Source: Bacteroidota bacterium | GTDB taxonomy: Bacteria > Bacteroidota > Bacteroidia > NS11-12g > UBA9320 | Direction of reading: 5' to 3' | Assembly: GCA_003484585.1 (NCBI GenBank) | Contig: DNBZ01000152.1 | Span: forward strand, 1-23,652 | DNA length: 23,652 nt | Shown here: positions 8,555-16,926 of the stretch, in pieces | Layout: every line of letters starts with the position of its first letter | Numbering within the stretch: the stretch's first letter is position 1 | Notes under the pieces: model-generated | The model's database searches: none | The model's input: only the letters and a program-made list of their open reading frames with translations | What the model was told of the DNA's origin: nothing | Program-made: the position numbers and the translations under genes

Positions 8555-8562
8555 CAAATATA
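8555..8562 (-). promoter_or_regulatory. -7 promoter box of rdgB
   Basis: On the minus strand the sequence reads TATATTTG, an exact TAnnTTTG match, ending 6 nt before the rdgB ATG. This predicts an mRNA with essentially no leader. Confidence 0.55.
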
Positions 8563-8633
8563 TGTTTTGTAAGAACACGCCTTTCTCTTCATAAATGTAC
8601 ACGCCTTAGAGGTGTGTCCCAACAAAAAATAAC

Positions 8634-8641
8634 CATCTTTG
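8634..8641 (+). promoter_or_regulatory. Candidate -7 box of rarA
   Basis: CATCTTTG differs from TAnnTTTG only at the first base. It ends 7 nt before the ATA codon at 8649, the proposed rarA start, the same geometry as the near-leaderless genes elsewhere in this window. Confidence 0.4.
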
Positions 8642-8648
8642 CCTTGCT

Positions 8649-9947
8649 ATAGAATCACAAACTAACATATCATCTCAGCCTCTAGCAGAGCGAGTACGTC
8701 CCAAATCTTTGGACGAGCTAGTAGGCCAGCAACATATTATAGGACCTAACAAACCTTTGCGGAGGGCATTAGAATCTGGGGGTATGTATTCGTGTATCTT
8801 TTGGGGACCTCCAGGAGTAGGCAAAACCACCCTAGCACAAATCGTATCTCATACACTCAAAAAACCATTCTTTCAACTAAGTGCTATCAATGCGGGGGTA
8901 AAAGACATACGAGAAACCATAGAAAAAGCCAAGAAAACCAAGTTTATGGGCAGTGGCGGCAGTGCTATACTTTTCATAGACGAGATACATCGGTTTAACA
9001 AAAGCCAACAAGATGCTCTGCTAGGTGCTGTAGAGCAAGGGATAATCACACTAATAGGTGCTACCACCGAGAATCCTAGTTTTGAGGTAAATGCAGCTCT
9101 GCTCTCTCGCTGCGAAGTATTCGTACTAAAACCCCTCGAACTACAAGACCTAAAAGATCTAGTAACCCAAGCATGCAAACGTGACGATATATTAAGTACT
9201 AAAAAAATAACGATAAAAGAGTGGGATGCTCTTATACGAATAAGTGGCGGAGACGGCAGAAAAATACTCAATGCTCTGGAGATCATTGTCAATTTCGAAG
9301 GAGGTAAAAGCGTCACCATAACGAACACACTGGTAGAAGAAGCAGTACAAAAAAAGCTTGCCATGTTCGACAAAGGAGGTGAGCAGCATTATGATATAGC
9401 TTCCGCTCTTATAAAATCTATACGCGGTAGCGATCCCAATGCTGCGATATATTACCTAGCTAGGCTCATAGAAGGTGGCGAAGACCCTAAGTTTATAGCT
9501 CGTAGACTAATAATATCGGCCAGTGAAGATATAGGAATGGCAAATCCTAACGCACTCTTACTGGCTAACACAGGATTTGAATCTGTAAAAAATGTAGGGT
9601 ATCCTGAGTGCAGGATTATACTATCTCAGATAGCCATATATCTAGCTACTAGTCCTAAGAGTAATGCAAGCTATATGGCCATAGGAAAGGCTCAAGCTTT
9701 AATTCGAGAGACTGGTGACCTTCCTATTCCTTTGAGTTTAAGAAATGCTCCAACTAAACTGATGAAAGATTTAGACTACGGCAAGGACTATAAATACTCG
9801 CATGATTTTCCAAATAATTTTGCGTTTCAAGAATTTTTGCCTCAAGAAGTTTCTAATCAACCATTGTATGATCCAGGACACAATGCTGCAGAGGAAAAGG
9901 TAAGGGAAAGAATGAAGTCTCTTTGGAAAGAGAAGTATGGATATTAA
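8649..9947 (+). CDS. rarA: Replication-associated recombination AAA+ ATPase RarA (MgsA/WRNIP1 family)
   Basis: RarA is a tetrameric AAA+ ATPase related to clamp-loader subunits that acts at stalled forks and single-stranded gaps. Counting from the ATA at 8649 (432 residues), Walker A GPPGVGKT is at 53-60 and Walker B DEIH at 111-114. They are followed by RFNKSQQDALL, the sensor region GATTENPSFE, and the C-terminal oligomerisation domain (RGSDPNAAIYYLARL, SEDIGMANPNAL). The family N-terminus QPLAERVRPKSL is encoded in frame from 8676, upstream of the first conventional start (TTG, 8709). No ATG, GTG or TTG lies between the in-frame stop at 8607 and that TTG, so I place the start tentatively at ATA; automated annotation would probably use 8709. 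Only 1 nt separates its stop from that of the convergent CNNM gene. Confidence 0.93.
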   Translation: MESQTNISSQPLAERVRPKSLDELVGQQHIIGPNKPLRRALESGGMYSCIFWGPPGVGKTTLAQIVSHTLKKPFFQLSAINAGVKDIRETIEKAKKTKFMGSGGSAILFIDEIHRFNKSQQDALLGAVEQGIITLIGATTENPSFEVNAALLSRCEVFVLKPLELQDLKDLVTQACKRDDILSTKKITIKEWDALIRISGGDGRKILNALEIIVNFEGGKSVTITNTLVEEAVQKKLAMFDKGGEQHYDIASALIKSIRGSDPNAAIYYLARLIEGGEDPKFIARRLIISASEDIGMANPNALLLANTGFESVKNVGYPECRIILSQIAIYLATSPKSNASYMAIGKAQALIRETGDLPIPLSLRNAPTKLMKDLDYGKDYKYSHDFPNNFAFQEFLPQEVSNQPLYDPGHNAAEEKVRERMKSLWKEKYGY

Positions 9948-9948
9948 A

Positions 9949-11196
9949 TTACTCTAGCTCTCTAAGCTCCAGCAATTCTATCTTTTGCTCACTAGCTGCA
10001 AGCACTTTTATTTCATAATTATCTATAATAAACACTTCCCCTGACAATGGGATATCTGCTATATTGGCAACTACAAAACCTCCAATAGTTTCGTAATCTC
10101 CATCTGGAATTTTGAGGCCATATTTCTCATTCAGAAAATCAACTTCCAGCTTGGCATTGATCGTATATACATCGTCTACCACTAGCACATCTTGATCTAC
10201 TGTTACTTCATCATGCTCATCTTCTATCTCACCAAAAATCTCTTCCATGATATCTTCTACGGTGATAATACCTGCAGTACCACCATATTCATCTACCACT
10301 AAAGCTATGCTTTTTTGTGTTTTACTAAACTGGTTAAGCATGTCATTGGCAGATTTAGACTCATTGGTTATGAGTATCGGTATTAGAACAGACTTAATAC
10401 TATTAGGCTTTTTATGCAACTCTAAGTGATGCACGTAGCCTATTATATTGTCTACATTATCTTGATAAACCAATAGCTTGGAATGATGAGATTCAATGAA
10501 CAATTGTTTTAACTCTTTTACCGTACTCTCTACATCTATGGCAGTCACCTCTGTGCGTGGCACCAAGCAGTCTCTTACTTTTACTTTGCCAAAGTCTAAG
10601 GCATTTTTTAAGATATCTGTATCTACATCTTGCTCTTCTCCCTCACTATTACTCTGAGAAGATTGCGAGATAAAGTGATCTAAGTCTACCTTACCAAAAG
10701 CGGGAGTCTCTTCCGAAAAATTGCCATCCATAAAACGATTCAGAATCAAGTTGCTGAGCCAAATCACAAATTGAACAACAGGCCAAAGCAGCACATAAAA
10801 TAACTGAAATGGATAAATAAGAACACTTAGAATCCCACTCGGGTTTAACCTAAAGAGTGCCTTAGGTAAAAACTCTGCAGTAAATAGAACTATACCTGTA
10901 GATATGACTGTGGCAATTAATAGTGCTGGAAACGGTCCTAAAAATTCGAATTTTGGTCGCCAAATCTCCTCCATAGTGATACCGTAGATTACTAGGGAGA
11001 TATTATTACCTACTAAAATAGTACTTATAAATTTGGATGGAGTTTTAAGATAGCTCGAGCACATCTTGGCCCAGTGCTTGCCTTGATTACTCTTCAATTC
11101 AATTCTGAGCTTATTGGCAGAAATAAAGGCTATTTCTAGTCCGGAGAAAAATGCCGAAAGAAGCAGCATTAAAATAACGAGGACAGCAGGTGACAT
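9949..11196 (-). CDS. CNNM/CBS/CorC-type membrane protein (hemolysin C-like family)
   Basis: A 415-residue protein of the CNNM (DUF21) family, related to Mg2+/Co2+ transport or efflux proteins and to GldE. The N-terminal part has about four membrane segments, starting with a helix that contains the conserved SGLEIAF. Two CBS domains follow (from about residue 200 to 330; VPRTEV and VVDEYGGTAGIITVEDIMEEIFGEI mark them). A C-terminal CorC/HlyC domain (GDYETIGGFV) closes the protein. The ATG at 11196 is chosen because an upstream in-frame TTG overlaps the promoter box. It is not called gldE because no gliding genes are nearby and the paralogue cannot be decided from one sequence. Its gene is divergent from the GT-C-like gene over a 75-bp gap. 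Confidence 0.88.
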   Translation of the reverse strand: MSPAVLVILMLLLSAFFSGLEIAFISANKLRIELKSNQGKHWAKMCSSYLKTPSKFISTILVGNNISLVIYGITMEEIWRPKFEFLGPFPALLIATVISTGIVLFTAEFLPKALFRLNPSGILSVLIYPFQLFYVLLWPVVQFVIWLSNLILNRFMDGNFSEETPAFGKVDLDHFISQSSQSNSEGEEQDVDTDILKNALDFGKVKVRDCLVPRTEVTAIDVESTVKELKQLFIESHHSKLLVYQDNVDNIIGYVHHLELHKKPNSIKSVLIPILITNESKSANDMLNQFSKTQKSIALVVDEYGGTAGIITVEDIMEEIFGEIEDEHDEVTVDQDVLVVDDVYTINAKLEVDFLNEKYGLKIPDGDYETIGGFVVANIADIPLSGEVFIIDNYEIKVLAASEQKIELLELRELE

Positions 11197-11205
11197 GTTA
11201 GCCCA

Positions 11206-11213
11206 CAAAAATA
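11206..11213 (-). promoter_or_regulatory. -7 promoter box of the CNNM gene
   Basis: The minus strand reads TATTTTTG, an exact TAnnTTTG match, ending 9 nt before the ATG at 11196. It lies in the short divergent spacer shared with the GT-C-like gene. Confidence 0.5.
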
Positions 11214-11254
11214 CATTATAACTTAAGGATACTCATCTATATAATATATTTATA

Positions 11255-11262
11255 CATATTTG
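11255..11262 (+). promoter_or_regulatory. Candidate -7 box of the GT-C-like gene
   Basis: CATATTTG matches TAnnTTTG except at the first base and ends 9 nt before the ATG at 11272. The TTG at its 3' end is in frame with the gene but is more likely promoter than start codon. Confidence 0.4.
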
Positions 11263-11271
11263 AATCAAGTA

Positions 11272-12612
11272 ATGACCATACCAAATCTTAAATACCGCTT
11301 ATCTAAGCACTATATATACATCCTATTTGCCTTATGTGCTCTCCCTAGAATAGGCCTATGGATGGTAAACACAGAAGGGAATGATGACCATATCACCCCT
11401 ATTCAAAAGTGGCAAGAAACAGGGACATATCCTGAAGCTAGAGATTGCTGGGAATGTTTTCAACCGCCATTATTCTATAGCATTGCAAAACCCTGGTGCG
11501 ATCTTCTAAGCATTACTTCTACAGAAGATATTTTCAATGTAATCCAAAATATAAACCTCATAATCAGCCTCTTAGTACTTTGGCTCATCGTATGGTATAT
11601 AAACTCACTCAAGCTTACCCAATTACCCAGCACCGCACTCATTCTATTTTGGGGATTAAATCCTGAACTAGTAAGTATAGGAGCACTAGCTTCTAATGAT
11701 ATACTCACCATATTGCTAGGTATGGCATTCACCATTCTGGCACTTAGCTATATCCCAAAATCAAATTTAACGCGAGAGCTCATTCTTGTTATACTCCTCA
11801 TTCTACTAGGCCTTACTAAAGGGAATGGTTTGGTTTTTATTGGCATATATCCTATTCTAATAGGACTCTATATTCTATTCACTAGAAAAATACTTTGGAA
11901 GCAAATTACACGTCAGTTTATAGTCTGGAGTTTTGCATTTATTACAATTGCTTGGGCTGGAAATTACTTAGACAAGTATGAGAAGTACGACAACCCGTTT
12001 ATCACCAATGTAGACCCACCTTATGAGAAAGCTACCTGGGATACCCCAGGCGATATGGTATTCAGGAAAGGAGTAAATACGTATAAGGAAGCCTTTTTTA
12101 GTTTCCCTCTAGGCAGCCTACTAGCCGAACCTTATAATGAAAATGGCTTAGAAAACTATCCAGAACACAGACAAAATATGTGGACACAGTTATTAGGCCA
12201 ATTTAGCAATCACCTGTTTGAAAGGTATCCAGAAACATGGATTAGTTATAATAATGATATGTACAACTTTGCTCGGGTCAATTTTTTACTCCATATCCTT
12301 TTGTTTCTAGGCATACTCGCGGGTCTCATCCTTACTTTAGCCAAACGAATCAAAGTAGATTTTCAGCTTATTGCTCACATTCTTATCTCTACTATTTTCC
12401 TTGTATTTGTCATAAAATATAGTGCCCAATACAGAGATTTCAGTTTTATGAAAGTGGTATTTATTTACCCCGCATTCATTTCACTTATACATCTATCTGC
12501 TAAAGGGATAGCCCAATGGAAGTACGTCAAGCTTTTCACTTATCTTTTGGTAGCCTGTGCTATCCTGTACCAAGTGAACTACATCTACCTACTAAAGTCC
12601 CTTACCGATTAA
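11272..12612 (+). CDS. Multi-pass membrane protein, GT-C glycosyltransferase-like
   Basis: A 446-residue integral membrane protein with roughly ten or more hydrophobic helices. After the first helix there is an acidic loop motif (NDDHITPI, Asp38-Asp39-His40), then DCWECFQPPLFY, an arrangement like the catalytic first outer loop of GT-C enzymes (ArnT/PMT/GT39 type) that take sugars from polyprenyl-phosphate donors. A second large soluble loop (about 230-310) holds FITNVDPPYEKATW. The family call is by architecture only, and neither donor nor acceptor can be inferred. The gene is probably transcribed alone from the divergent spacer with the CNNM gene. ATG 11272 is preferred over the TTG at 11260, which lies in the promoter box. 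Confidence 0.65.
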   Translation: MTIPNLKYRLSKHYIYILFALCALPRIGLWMVNTEGNDDHITPIQKWQETGTYPEARDCWECFQPPLFYSIAKPWCDLLSITSTEDIFNVIQNINLIISLLVLWLIVWYINSLKLTQLPSTALILFWGLNPELVSIGALASNDILTILLGMAFTILALSYIPKSNLTRELILVILLILLGLTKGNGLVFIGIYPILIGLYILFTRKILWKQITRQFIVWSFAFITIAWAGNYLDKYEKYDNPFITNVDPPYEKATWDTPGDMVFRKGVNTYKEAFFSFPLGSLLAEPYNENGLENYPEHRQNMWTQLLGQFSNHLFERYPETWISYNNDMYNFARVNFLLHILLFLGILAGLILTLAKRIKVDFQLIAHILISTIFLVFVIKYSAQYRDFSFMKVVFIYPAFISLIHLSAKGIAQWKYVKLFTYLLVACAILYQVNYIYLLKSLTD

Positions 12613-12621
12613 TATTTTTAA

Positions 12622-12629
12622 TATCTTCG
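12622..12629 (+). promoter_or_regulatory. Possible -7 box of the cyclophilin-DUF7009-fdhD unit
   Basis: TATCTTCG differs from TAnnTTTG at one base and would give a leader of about 50 nt. A second candidate, TAGATTTTG at 12663-12671 with one extra base, lies 12 nt before the ATG. I cannot decide between them. Confidence 0.3.
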
Positions 12630-12683
12630 TTGCACCATACTTAATTCTAATGAGTAACAAAGTAGATTTTGGATTTTAAAATT

Positions 12684-13322
12684 ATGAAAAAAATAGTAAT
12701 AATACTTAGTCTAACACTCACATTATCCTTTGTAGCTTGCAAAGAAGATGAAGAAACTATCACTGAAAACGCTCAAACTTTTGAAGTATTAGAATTATCT
12801 ACAGATTTTGGGCAGATGTATATTCATCTCTACGATGAAACCCCGCTGCACAAAGCCAACTTTGATAGCCTTGTAAGGGCTGGATTTTATGACAGTACAG
12901 AATTCCATAGATGCATTAGGAATTTTATGATACAAGGTGGCGACCCCAATTCGAAAGATGACAACCGAGGTAACGATGGGACAGGCGGACCAGGTTATAC
13001 TGTAGCTGCTGAAATTGATTCTTCTAAATTTAAACATACCTACGGGGCTTTAGCAGCTGCTAGAATTGGGAATAGTGGGAACCCAGAACGTAGATCAAGC
13101 GGATCGCAATTTTATATCGTAAACAATGTAAATGGCAGACCTCACCTAGATGGAGAGTATACAACGTTTGGGATGGTGCTAAGTGGTAAAGAAGTAGCAA
13201 CGACCATCGCTAAGCAACCTCAAAACAGCAGTAATTTGCCTGACGAAAGGATAAAGATGATTATGAAATATGTAGAGCTAACTCAGGCTCAACTAGATGA
13301 GAAAGGCATAGTAATTCCATAG
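12684..13322 (+). CDS. Cyclophilin-type peptidyl-prolyl cis-trans isomerase, lipoprotein
   Basis: A 212-residue protein with a lipoprotein signal (FVAC, Cys19) and an acidic linker, then a cyclophilin domain from about residue 33 to 200. Family motifs are FHRCIRNFMIQGGDP, GSQFYI and LDGEYTTFGMV. These enzymes speed proline isomerisation during folding of exported proteins; the lipid anchor places this one in the periplasm or outer membrane. Compared with common cyclophilins, the Arg of FHR and the Gln of MIQGG are retained, so activity is likely. The start is ATG 12684 because it gives the complete lipoprotein signal; an upstream in-frame TTG at 12669 overlaps a promoter-like box. The DUF7009-like gene begins right after its stop. 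Confidence 0.92.
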   Translation: MKKIVIILSLTLTLSFVACKEDEETITENAQTFEVLELSTDFGQMYIHLYDETPLHKANFDSLVRAGFYDSTEFHRCIRNFMIQGGDPNSKDDNRGNDGTGGPGYTVAAEIDSSKFKHTYGALAAARIGNSGNPERRSSGSQFYIVNNVNGRPHLDGEYTTFGMVLSGKEVATTIAKQPQNSSNLPDERIKMIMKYVELTQAQLDEKGIVIP

Positions 13323-13688
13323 ATGAAAATTAGAATAAAAGACAATTCGGTACGCTATAGACTAGCCCAAAGTGAAGTAACCTCTCTTATAAAAGAAGGC
13401 GAAGTTTGGAGTAAGTGTCTATTCGCAAAGGGAGAACTTATTTATGGTATTACAGCTTCAGACACAGAAGAGTTATCGTGCATCTTTATGGGAAATAGAA
13501 TAACCACTAAAATACCTAAAGTATGGCTAGAGAATTGGGATACAGATGAGCGTGTAGGTTTTGAATACAATGACGACGGTCTGTTTGTCCTAATAGAAAA
13601 AGACTGGCAATGCCTAAAGCCAAGAGAACAAGAAGATGAGAGCAATCTATACGCTAACCCCGGTTTGCAAAACGGGGCGAGCGTATAG
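13323..13688 (+). CDS. DUF7009-like small cytoplasmic protein
   Basis: A 121-residue protein starting MKIRIKDNSVRYRLAQSEV and ending with LIEKDWQCLKPREQEDES followed by YANPG. This pattern matches a small Bacteroidota family that I recall as DUF7009 and as a frequent neighbour of fdhD; that recollection should be checked. No membrane segment, signal or catalytic motif is visible. A single cysteine sits in the EKDWQCL motif. The ATG directly follows the cyclophilin stop, and fdhD starts 9 nt after this gene, so it is probably co-transcribed with fdhD. A role in maturing the molybdenum enzyme downstream is inferred only from position. Confidence 0.7.
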   Translation: MKIRIKDNSVRYRLAQSEVTSLIKEGEVWSKCLFAKGELIYGITASDTEELSCIFMGNRITTKIPKVWLENWDTDERVGFEYNDDGLFVLIEKDWQCLKPREQEDESNLYANPGLQNGASV

Positions 13689-13697
13689 AGCAAACCA

Positions 13698-14489
13698 ATG
13701 AACGAGGGATTACATCATATAAAAATCAAAAAATCAAAAAACGGAGAAACCCGTGAGGTAGAAGATGTAGTAGCCGTGGAAGCACCACTGGAGATTCAGA
13801 TACAACATTTTACAGAAGACAAACCAACAGCCATCTCCGTAACTATGCGTACACCTGGAGATGACGAAGAGTTGGCGCTAGGCTTCTTATTTACAGAAGG
13901 TCTGTTAACAGACTATAAGCAAGTAAAAGCAGTAAAATACCAAGGTGAAAATATAGTGAAAATCTATCTGCAAGAAGGAGTAAGAGTAGAACTGCAATCT
14001 GTAGAACGAAACTTCTATACTACTAGTAGTTGTGGAGTGTGTGGCAAGGCAAGTATAGAAGCCATCACCGCCAAAACTCAATACCAGATAGAAAACAAAG
14101 CTGAGCTAAGAGACGAAGTTCTCTTTGGCTTAAAAGCAAAGTTAGCAGAGCAGCAATCCCTTTTCAGTGCCACAGGCGGAATACACGCAGCTGCACTATT
14201 TAGCGAAAAAGGAGAATTACGGGTAATGCACGAAGACGTAGGACGACATAATGCATTGGATAAACTAATTGGAGAAGCCTTTCGTAGCCAAAAGCTACCC
14301 TTACAAAAAAGCATCTTATTACTAAGCGGCAGAGCGAGTTTTGAACTAGTACAGAAAGCAACCATGGCAGGCATAGGTACCATAGTATCAGTGGGTGCTC
14401 CAAGTAGTCTTGCTGTAGATCTCGCCAGAGAAAATGGGCAAACATTGCTTGGGTTTTTGAAGGAGAGTAGTTGTAATGAGTATAGTTAA
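13698..14489 (+). CDS. fdhD: Sulfurtransferase FdhD, formate dehydrogenase accessory protein
   Basis: FdhD receives sulfur from the IscS persulfide and passes it to the bis-molybdopterin guanine dinucleotide cofactor, an essential step for formate dehydrogenase-type enzymes. The 263-residue protein shows the family landmarks: RTPGDDEELALGFLFTEG (51-68), SSCGVCGKAS (110-119) with Cys112 and Cys115 of the flexible loop, ATGGIHAAAL (158-167) and HEDVGRHNALDKL (178-190). It lies between the DUF7009-like gene and the YdeP-like oxidoreductase, its probable client. The sulfur donor gene iscS is also in this window, on the opposite strand. Confidence 0.96.
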   Translation: MNEGLHHIKIKKSKNGETREVEDVVAVEAPLEIQIQHFTEDKPTAISVTMRTPGDDEELALGFLFTEGLLTDYKQVKAVKYQGENIVKIYLQEGVRVELQSVERNFYTTSSCGVCGKASIEAITAKTQYQIENKAELRDEVLFGLKAKLAEQQSLFSATGGIHAAALFSEKGELRVMHEDVGRHNALDKLIGEAFRSQKLPLQKSILLLSGRASFELVQKATMAGIGTIVSVGAPSSLAVDLARENGQTLLGFLKESSCNEYS

Positions 14490-14608
14490 ATGAGCCTATC
14501 TTTTCTAGTACTGATCCTGTTCCATTAAAGTATCTATCCCTCTATGTTTATATGGTATATTTCCGATATGCTTTGTGTCCAAAATTAAAGCTTTAAAAGA
14601 TTATTAAT
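14490..14608 (+). other. Spacer between fdhD and the oxidoreductase
   Basis: An A/T-rich spacer with no ORF and no strong hairpin. I looked for a structured leader that might sense the molybdenum cofactor and saw none. Confidence 0.4.
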
Positions 14609-14616
14609 TAAATTTG
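14609..14616 (+). promoter_or_regulatory. -7 promoter box of the YdeP-like oxidoreductase operon
   Basis: TAAATTTG is an exact TAnnTTTG match, ending 10 nt before the ATG at 14627. It suggests that the oxidoreductase, the small membrane protein and mobA can be transcribed independently of fdhD. Confidence 0.5.
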
Positions 14617-14626
14617 ACCTTTAACC

Positions 14627-16918
14627 ATGTCCACACAAAAAATAGAAATAGAAAACTTTGACTTCACAGGTCTTATACTGAAAGAGCCTAAGGAGAAAGC
14701 TGTAGGTCTTCCTGCGATTATCTCATCTGTAAAACAAGCGGCCAAGTATATGGATCCTATTGATGCATTTAAGCTAAGTCTTAAGATCAATCAAAAAGGA
14801 GGGTTTGACTGCCCGGGGTGTGCATGGCCAGATCCAGATGATGACCGATCTGCACTAGGCGAATACTGCGAAAACGGTATGAAAGCCATAGCAGAAGAAG
14901 CAACCAAAAAATCAGTTACTGCAGATTTCTTTGCGGAATATTCCGTAGCTGACATCTCTCGATTCTCAGATTTCGAAATTGGTAAAAGCGGCAGACTCGC
15001 TGAACCAATGGTACTGCGAGAAGGTGCTACTCACTACGAACCAATAGCATGGGAAGATGCATTTAAACTAATAGCAAAAGAACTCAATGCTCTAGACTCG
15101 CCAAACGAAGCTATCTTCTATACGAGTGGCAGAACGAGCAATGAGGCTGCATATCTGTACCAACTATTTATACGATCATACGGCACAAATAATCTACCCG
15201 ACTGCTCTAATATGTGTCACGAAAGCAGCGGCGTAGGCTTATCACATACCTTGGGTATAGGAAAAGGTTCTGTTACATTGAATGACCTGCACGAAGCAGA
15301 GGTGATTATGATAATGGGGCAAAACCCAGGAACCAACCACCCAAGAATGCTAGGAGCATTAGAAAAATGCAAACAAAACGGAGGTAAAATAATCACCGTA
15401 AATCCGCTCCCAGAAGCAGGGTTACTTAACTTTACGGATCCACAATCCCCTATTAAAATGATACAAGGGGGCACTTCGCTTACAGATGTATTTGCACCAG
15501 TGAAGGTAAATGGTGACGTGGCTTTCCTAAAAGCTATAATGCTAAAACTGGCAAAGATGGAAGAAGCAAACCCAGGAAAGATTTTGGATTGGGATTTCAT
15601 AAAAGAACACACTCACGGATTTGATAATTTTTTAGAAGACCTTAAAAAGGAAGATGTACAACACGCAATCTCCGAAAGTGGAGTAGAAGAATCTATCATC
15701 ATAGAAGTAGCAGAGATGATGGCTACCAACGACAAAATAATCATCTGCTGGGCGATGGGCCTTACCCAACATAAAAATGGTGTAGGGAACATACAAGAAG
15801 TAGTAAATCTCCTTCTAATGCGAGGAGCAATAGGAAAAACAGGAGCAGGAACTTGCCCTGTCCGTGGACACTCCAATGTGCAGGGAGACAGAACCATGGG
15901 AATCTGGGAATCACCTAAAGAACCCTTTTTAGCAGCCCTAGATAGAGTACACAGCATCCAGGCACCGAGAGAGCACGGATATCACGTAGTATCTGCCATA
16001 GAAGCTATGAAAGCGGGCAAAGGCAAAGTCTTCTTTGCGATGGGAGGCAACTTCCTAAGTGCATCACCAGACACACACTATACTGCAGAAGCTCTGCAAA
16101 ATACCAAGCTGACCGTACACGTGAGCACCAAGCTGAACCGTTCGCATTTAGTTACAGGCAAGCAGGCTCTTATTCTCCCATGTCTTGGCCGTACCGATAA
16201 AGATGTACAGGCAGATGGAGAGCAATTCGTGAGTTGTGAAAATAGTATGGGTGTAGTGCAAAGCTCTCAAGGCATACTAACACCGCCAAACGTTCTTCTC
16301 AAAAGTGAAGTAGCTATAGTAGCGGAAATGGCCTTAGCTACACTATCAGATTCTCGAGTAAACTGGATAGGGATGGCAGGAAATTATGATAAAATACGGG
16401 ATGCTATAGGGCAAACTATTCCTGGTTTTGAAAACTACAATGAACGAGTTCGTAAGCCAGGAGGTTTTTACTTGCCCAATGGAGCTCGAGAGCGAGTCTG
16501 GGATACTGAAACAGGTAAAGCAAACTTCACCACCAACGCTATACCGCATAATGAGCTAAAAAAAGGTGAGTATCTAATGATGACGCTTCGTAGTCACGAT
16601 CAGTATAATACTACAGTCTATGGATTAGATGACCGCTACCGTGGTATCTACAATGAACGACGCATCGTAATGATGAATATAAAAGACATCAAAGCAAGAG
16701 GCTGGAAAGAGAAGCAAGTAGTCAACTTATTCTCTCATTTCAACGGAGTAAAACGAGAAGCACTCAAGTTTCTAATAGTACCCTACCCTATTCCAGAAGG
16801 GAATGTAGCCACTTATTTCCCAGAGGCTAATCCTTTGGTTCCTATAGACTCATTCGCTGATAAAAGTCATACTCCTACGAGTAAATTGGTGATAATCACA
16901 ATTAATTCAGTAATTTAA
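14627..16918 (+). CDS. FdhF/YdeP family molybdopterin-dependent oxidoreductase
   Basis: A 763-residue member of the DMSO reductase/formate dehydrogenase superfamily, YdeP-type. Near the N-terminus, CPGCAWPDP (Cys62 and Cys65) and EYCENG (Cys81) replace the usual four-cysteine Fe-S motif. The expected molybdenum ligand is Cys198 in SNMCHESSG, the position where classical FdhF has selenocysteine. MIMGQNPGTNHPR (around 230-245) and RGHSNVQGDRTMG are cofactor-binding stretches, and the C-terminal domain (RSHDQYNTTVYG) is the molydopterin-dinucleotide-binding region. No Tat signal is seen, so it is cytoplasmic. YdeP is linked to acid resistance in E. coli, but its substrate is unresolved, and the formate dehydrogenase label should not be taken literally. 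FdhD upstream and MobA downstream fit its need for a bis-MGD cofactor. Confidence 0.93.
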   Translation: MSTQKIEIENFDFTGLILKEPKEKAVGLPAIISSVKQAAKYMDPIDAFKLSLKINQKGGFDCPGCAWPDPDDDRSALGEYCENGMKAIAEEATKKSVTADFFAEYSVADISRFSDFEIGKSGRLAEPMVLREGATHYEPIAWEDAFKLIAKELNALDSPNEAIFYTSGRTSNEAAYLYQLFIRSYGTNNLPDCSNMCHESSGVGLSHTLGIGKGSVTLNDLHEAEVIMIMGQNPGTNHPRMLGALEKCKQNGGKIITVNPLPEAGLLNFTDPQSPIKMIQGGTSLTDVFAPVKVNGDVAFLKAIMLKLAKMEEANPGKILDWDFIKEHTHGFDNFLEDLKKEDVQHAISESGVEESIIIEVAEMMATNDKIIICWAMGLTQHKNGVGNIQEVVNLLLMRGAIGKTGAGTCPVRGHSNVQGDRTMGIWESPKEPFLAALDRVHSIQAPREHGYHVVSAIEAMKAGKGKVFFAMGGNFLSASPDTHYTAEALQNTKLTVHVSTKLNRSHLVTGKQALILPCLGRTDKDVQADGEQFVSCENSMGVVQSSQGILTPPNVLLKSEVAIVAEMALATLSDSRVNWIGMAGNYDKIRDAIGQTIPGFENYNERVRKPGGFYLPNGARERVWDTETGKANFTTNAIPHNELKKGEYLMMTLRSHDQYNTTVYGLDDRYRGIYNERRIVMMNIKDIKARGWKEKQVVNLFSHFNGVKREALKFLIVPYPIPEGNVATYFPEANPLVPIDSFADKSHTPTSKLVIITINSVI

Positions 16919-16926
16919 CACCCAAT

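Noticed and set aside
8549..8602. Longer rdgB starting at 8602
   Set aside because: The ATG at 8548 gives the standard MKIIFAS N-terminus, and an exact -7 box lies within the supposed extension.
9949..11196. Naming the CNNM-type gene gldE
   Set aside because: GldE belongs to the same superfamily, but several CNNM paralogues occur in Bacteroidota, and there are no gliding genes nearby to support the name.
14490..14626. Molybdenum cofactor riboswitch before the oxidoreductase
   Set aside because: The spacer is short and A/T-rich, with no conserved-looking helices, and the exact -7 box 10 nt before the start leaves no room for a leader.
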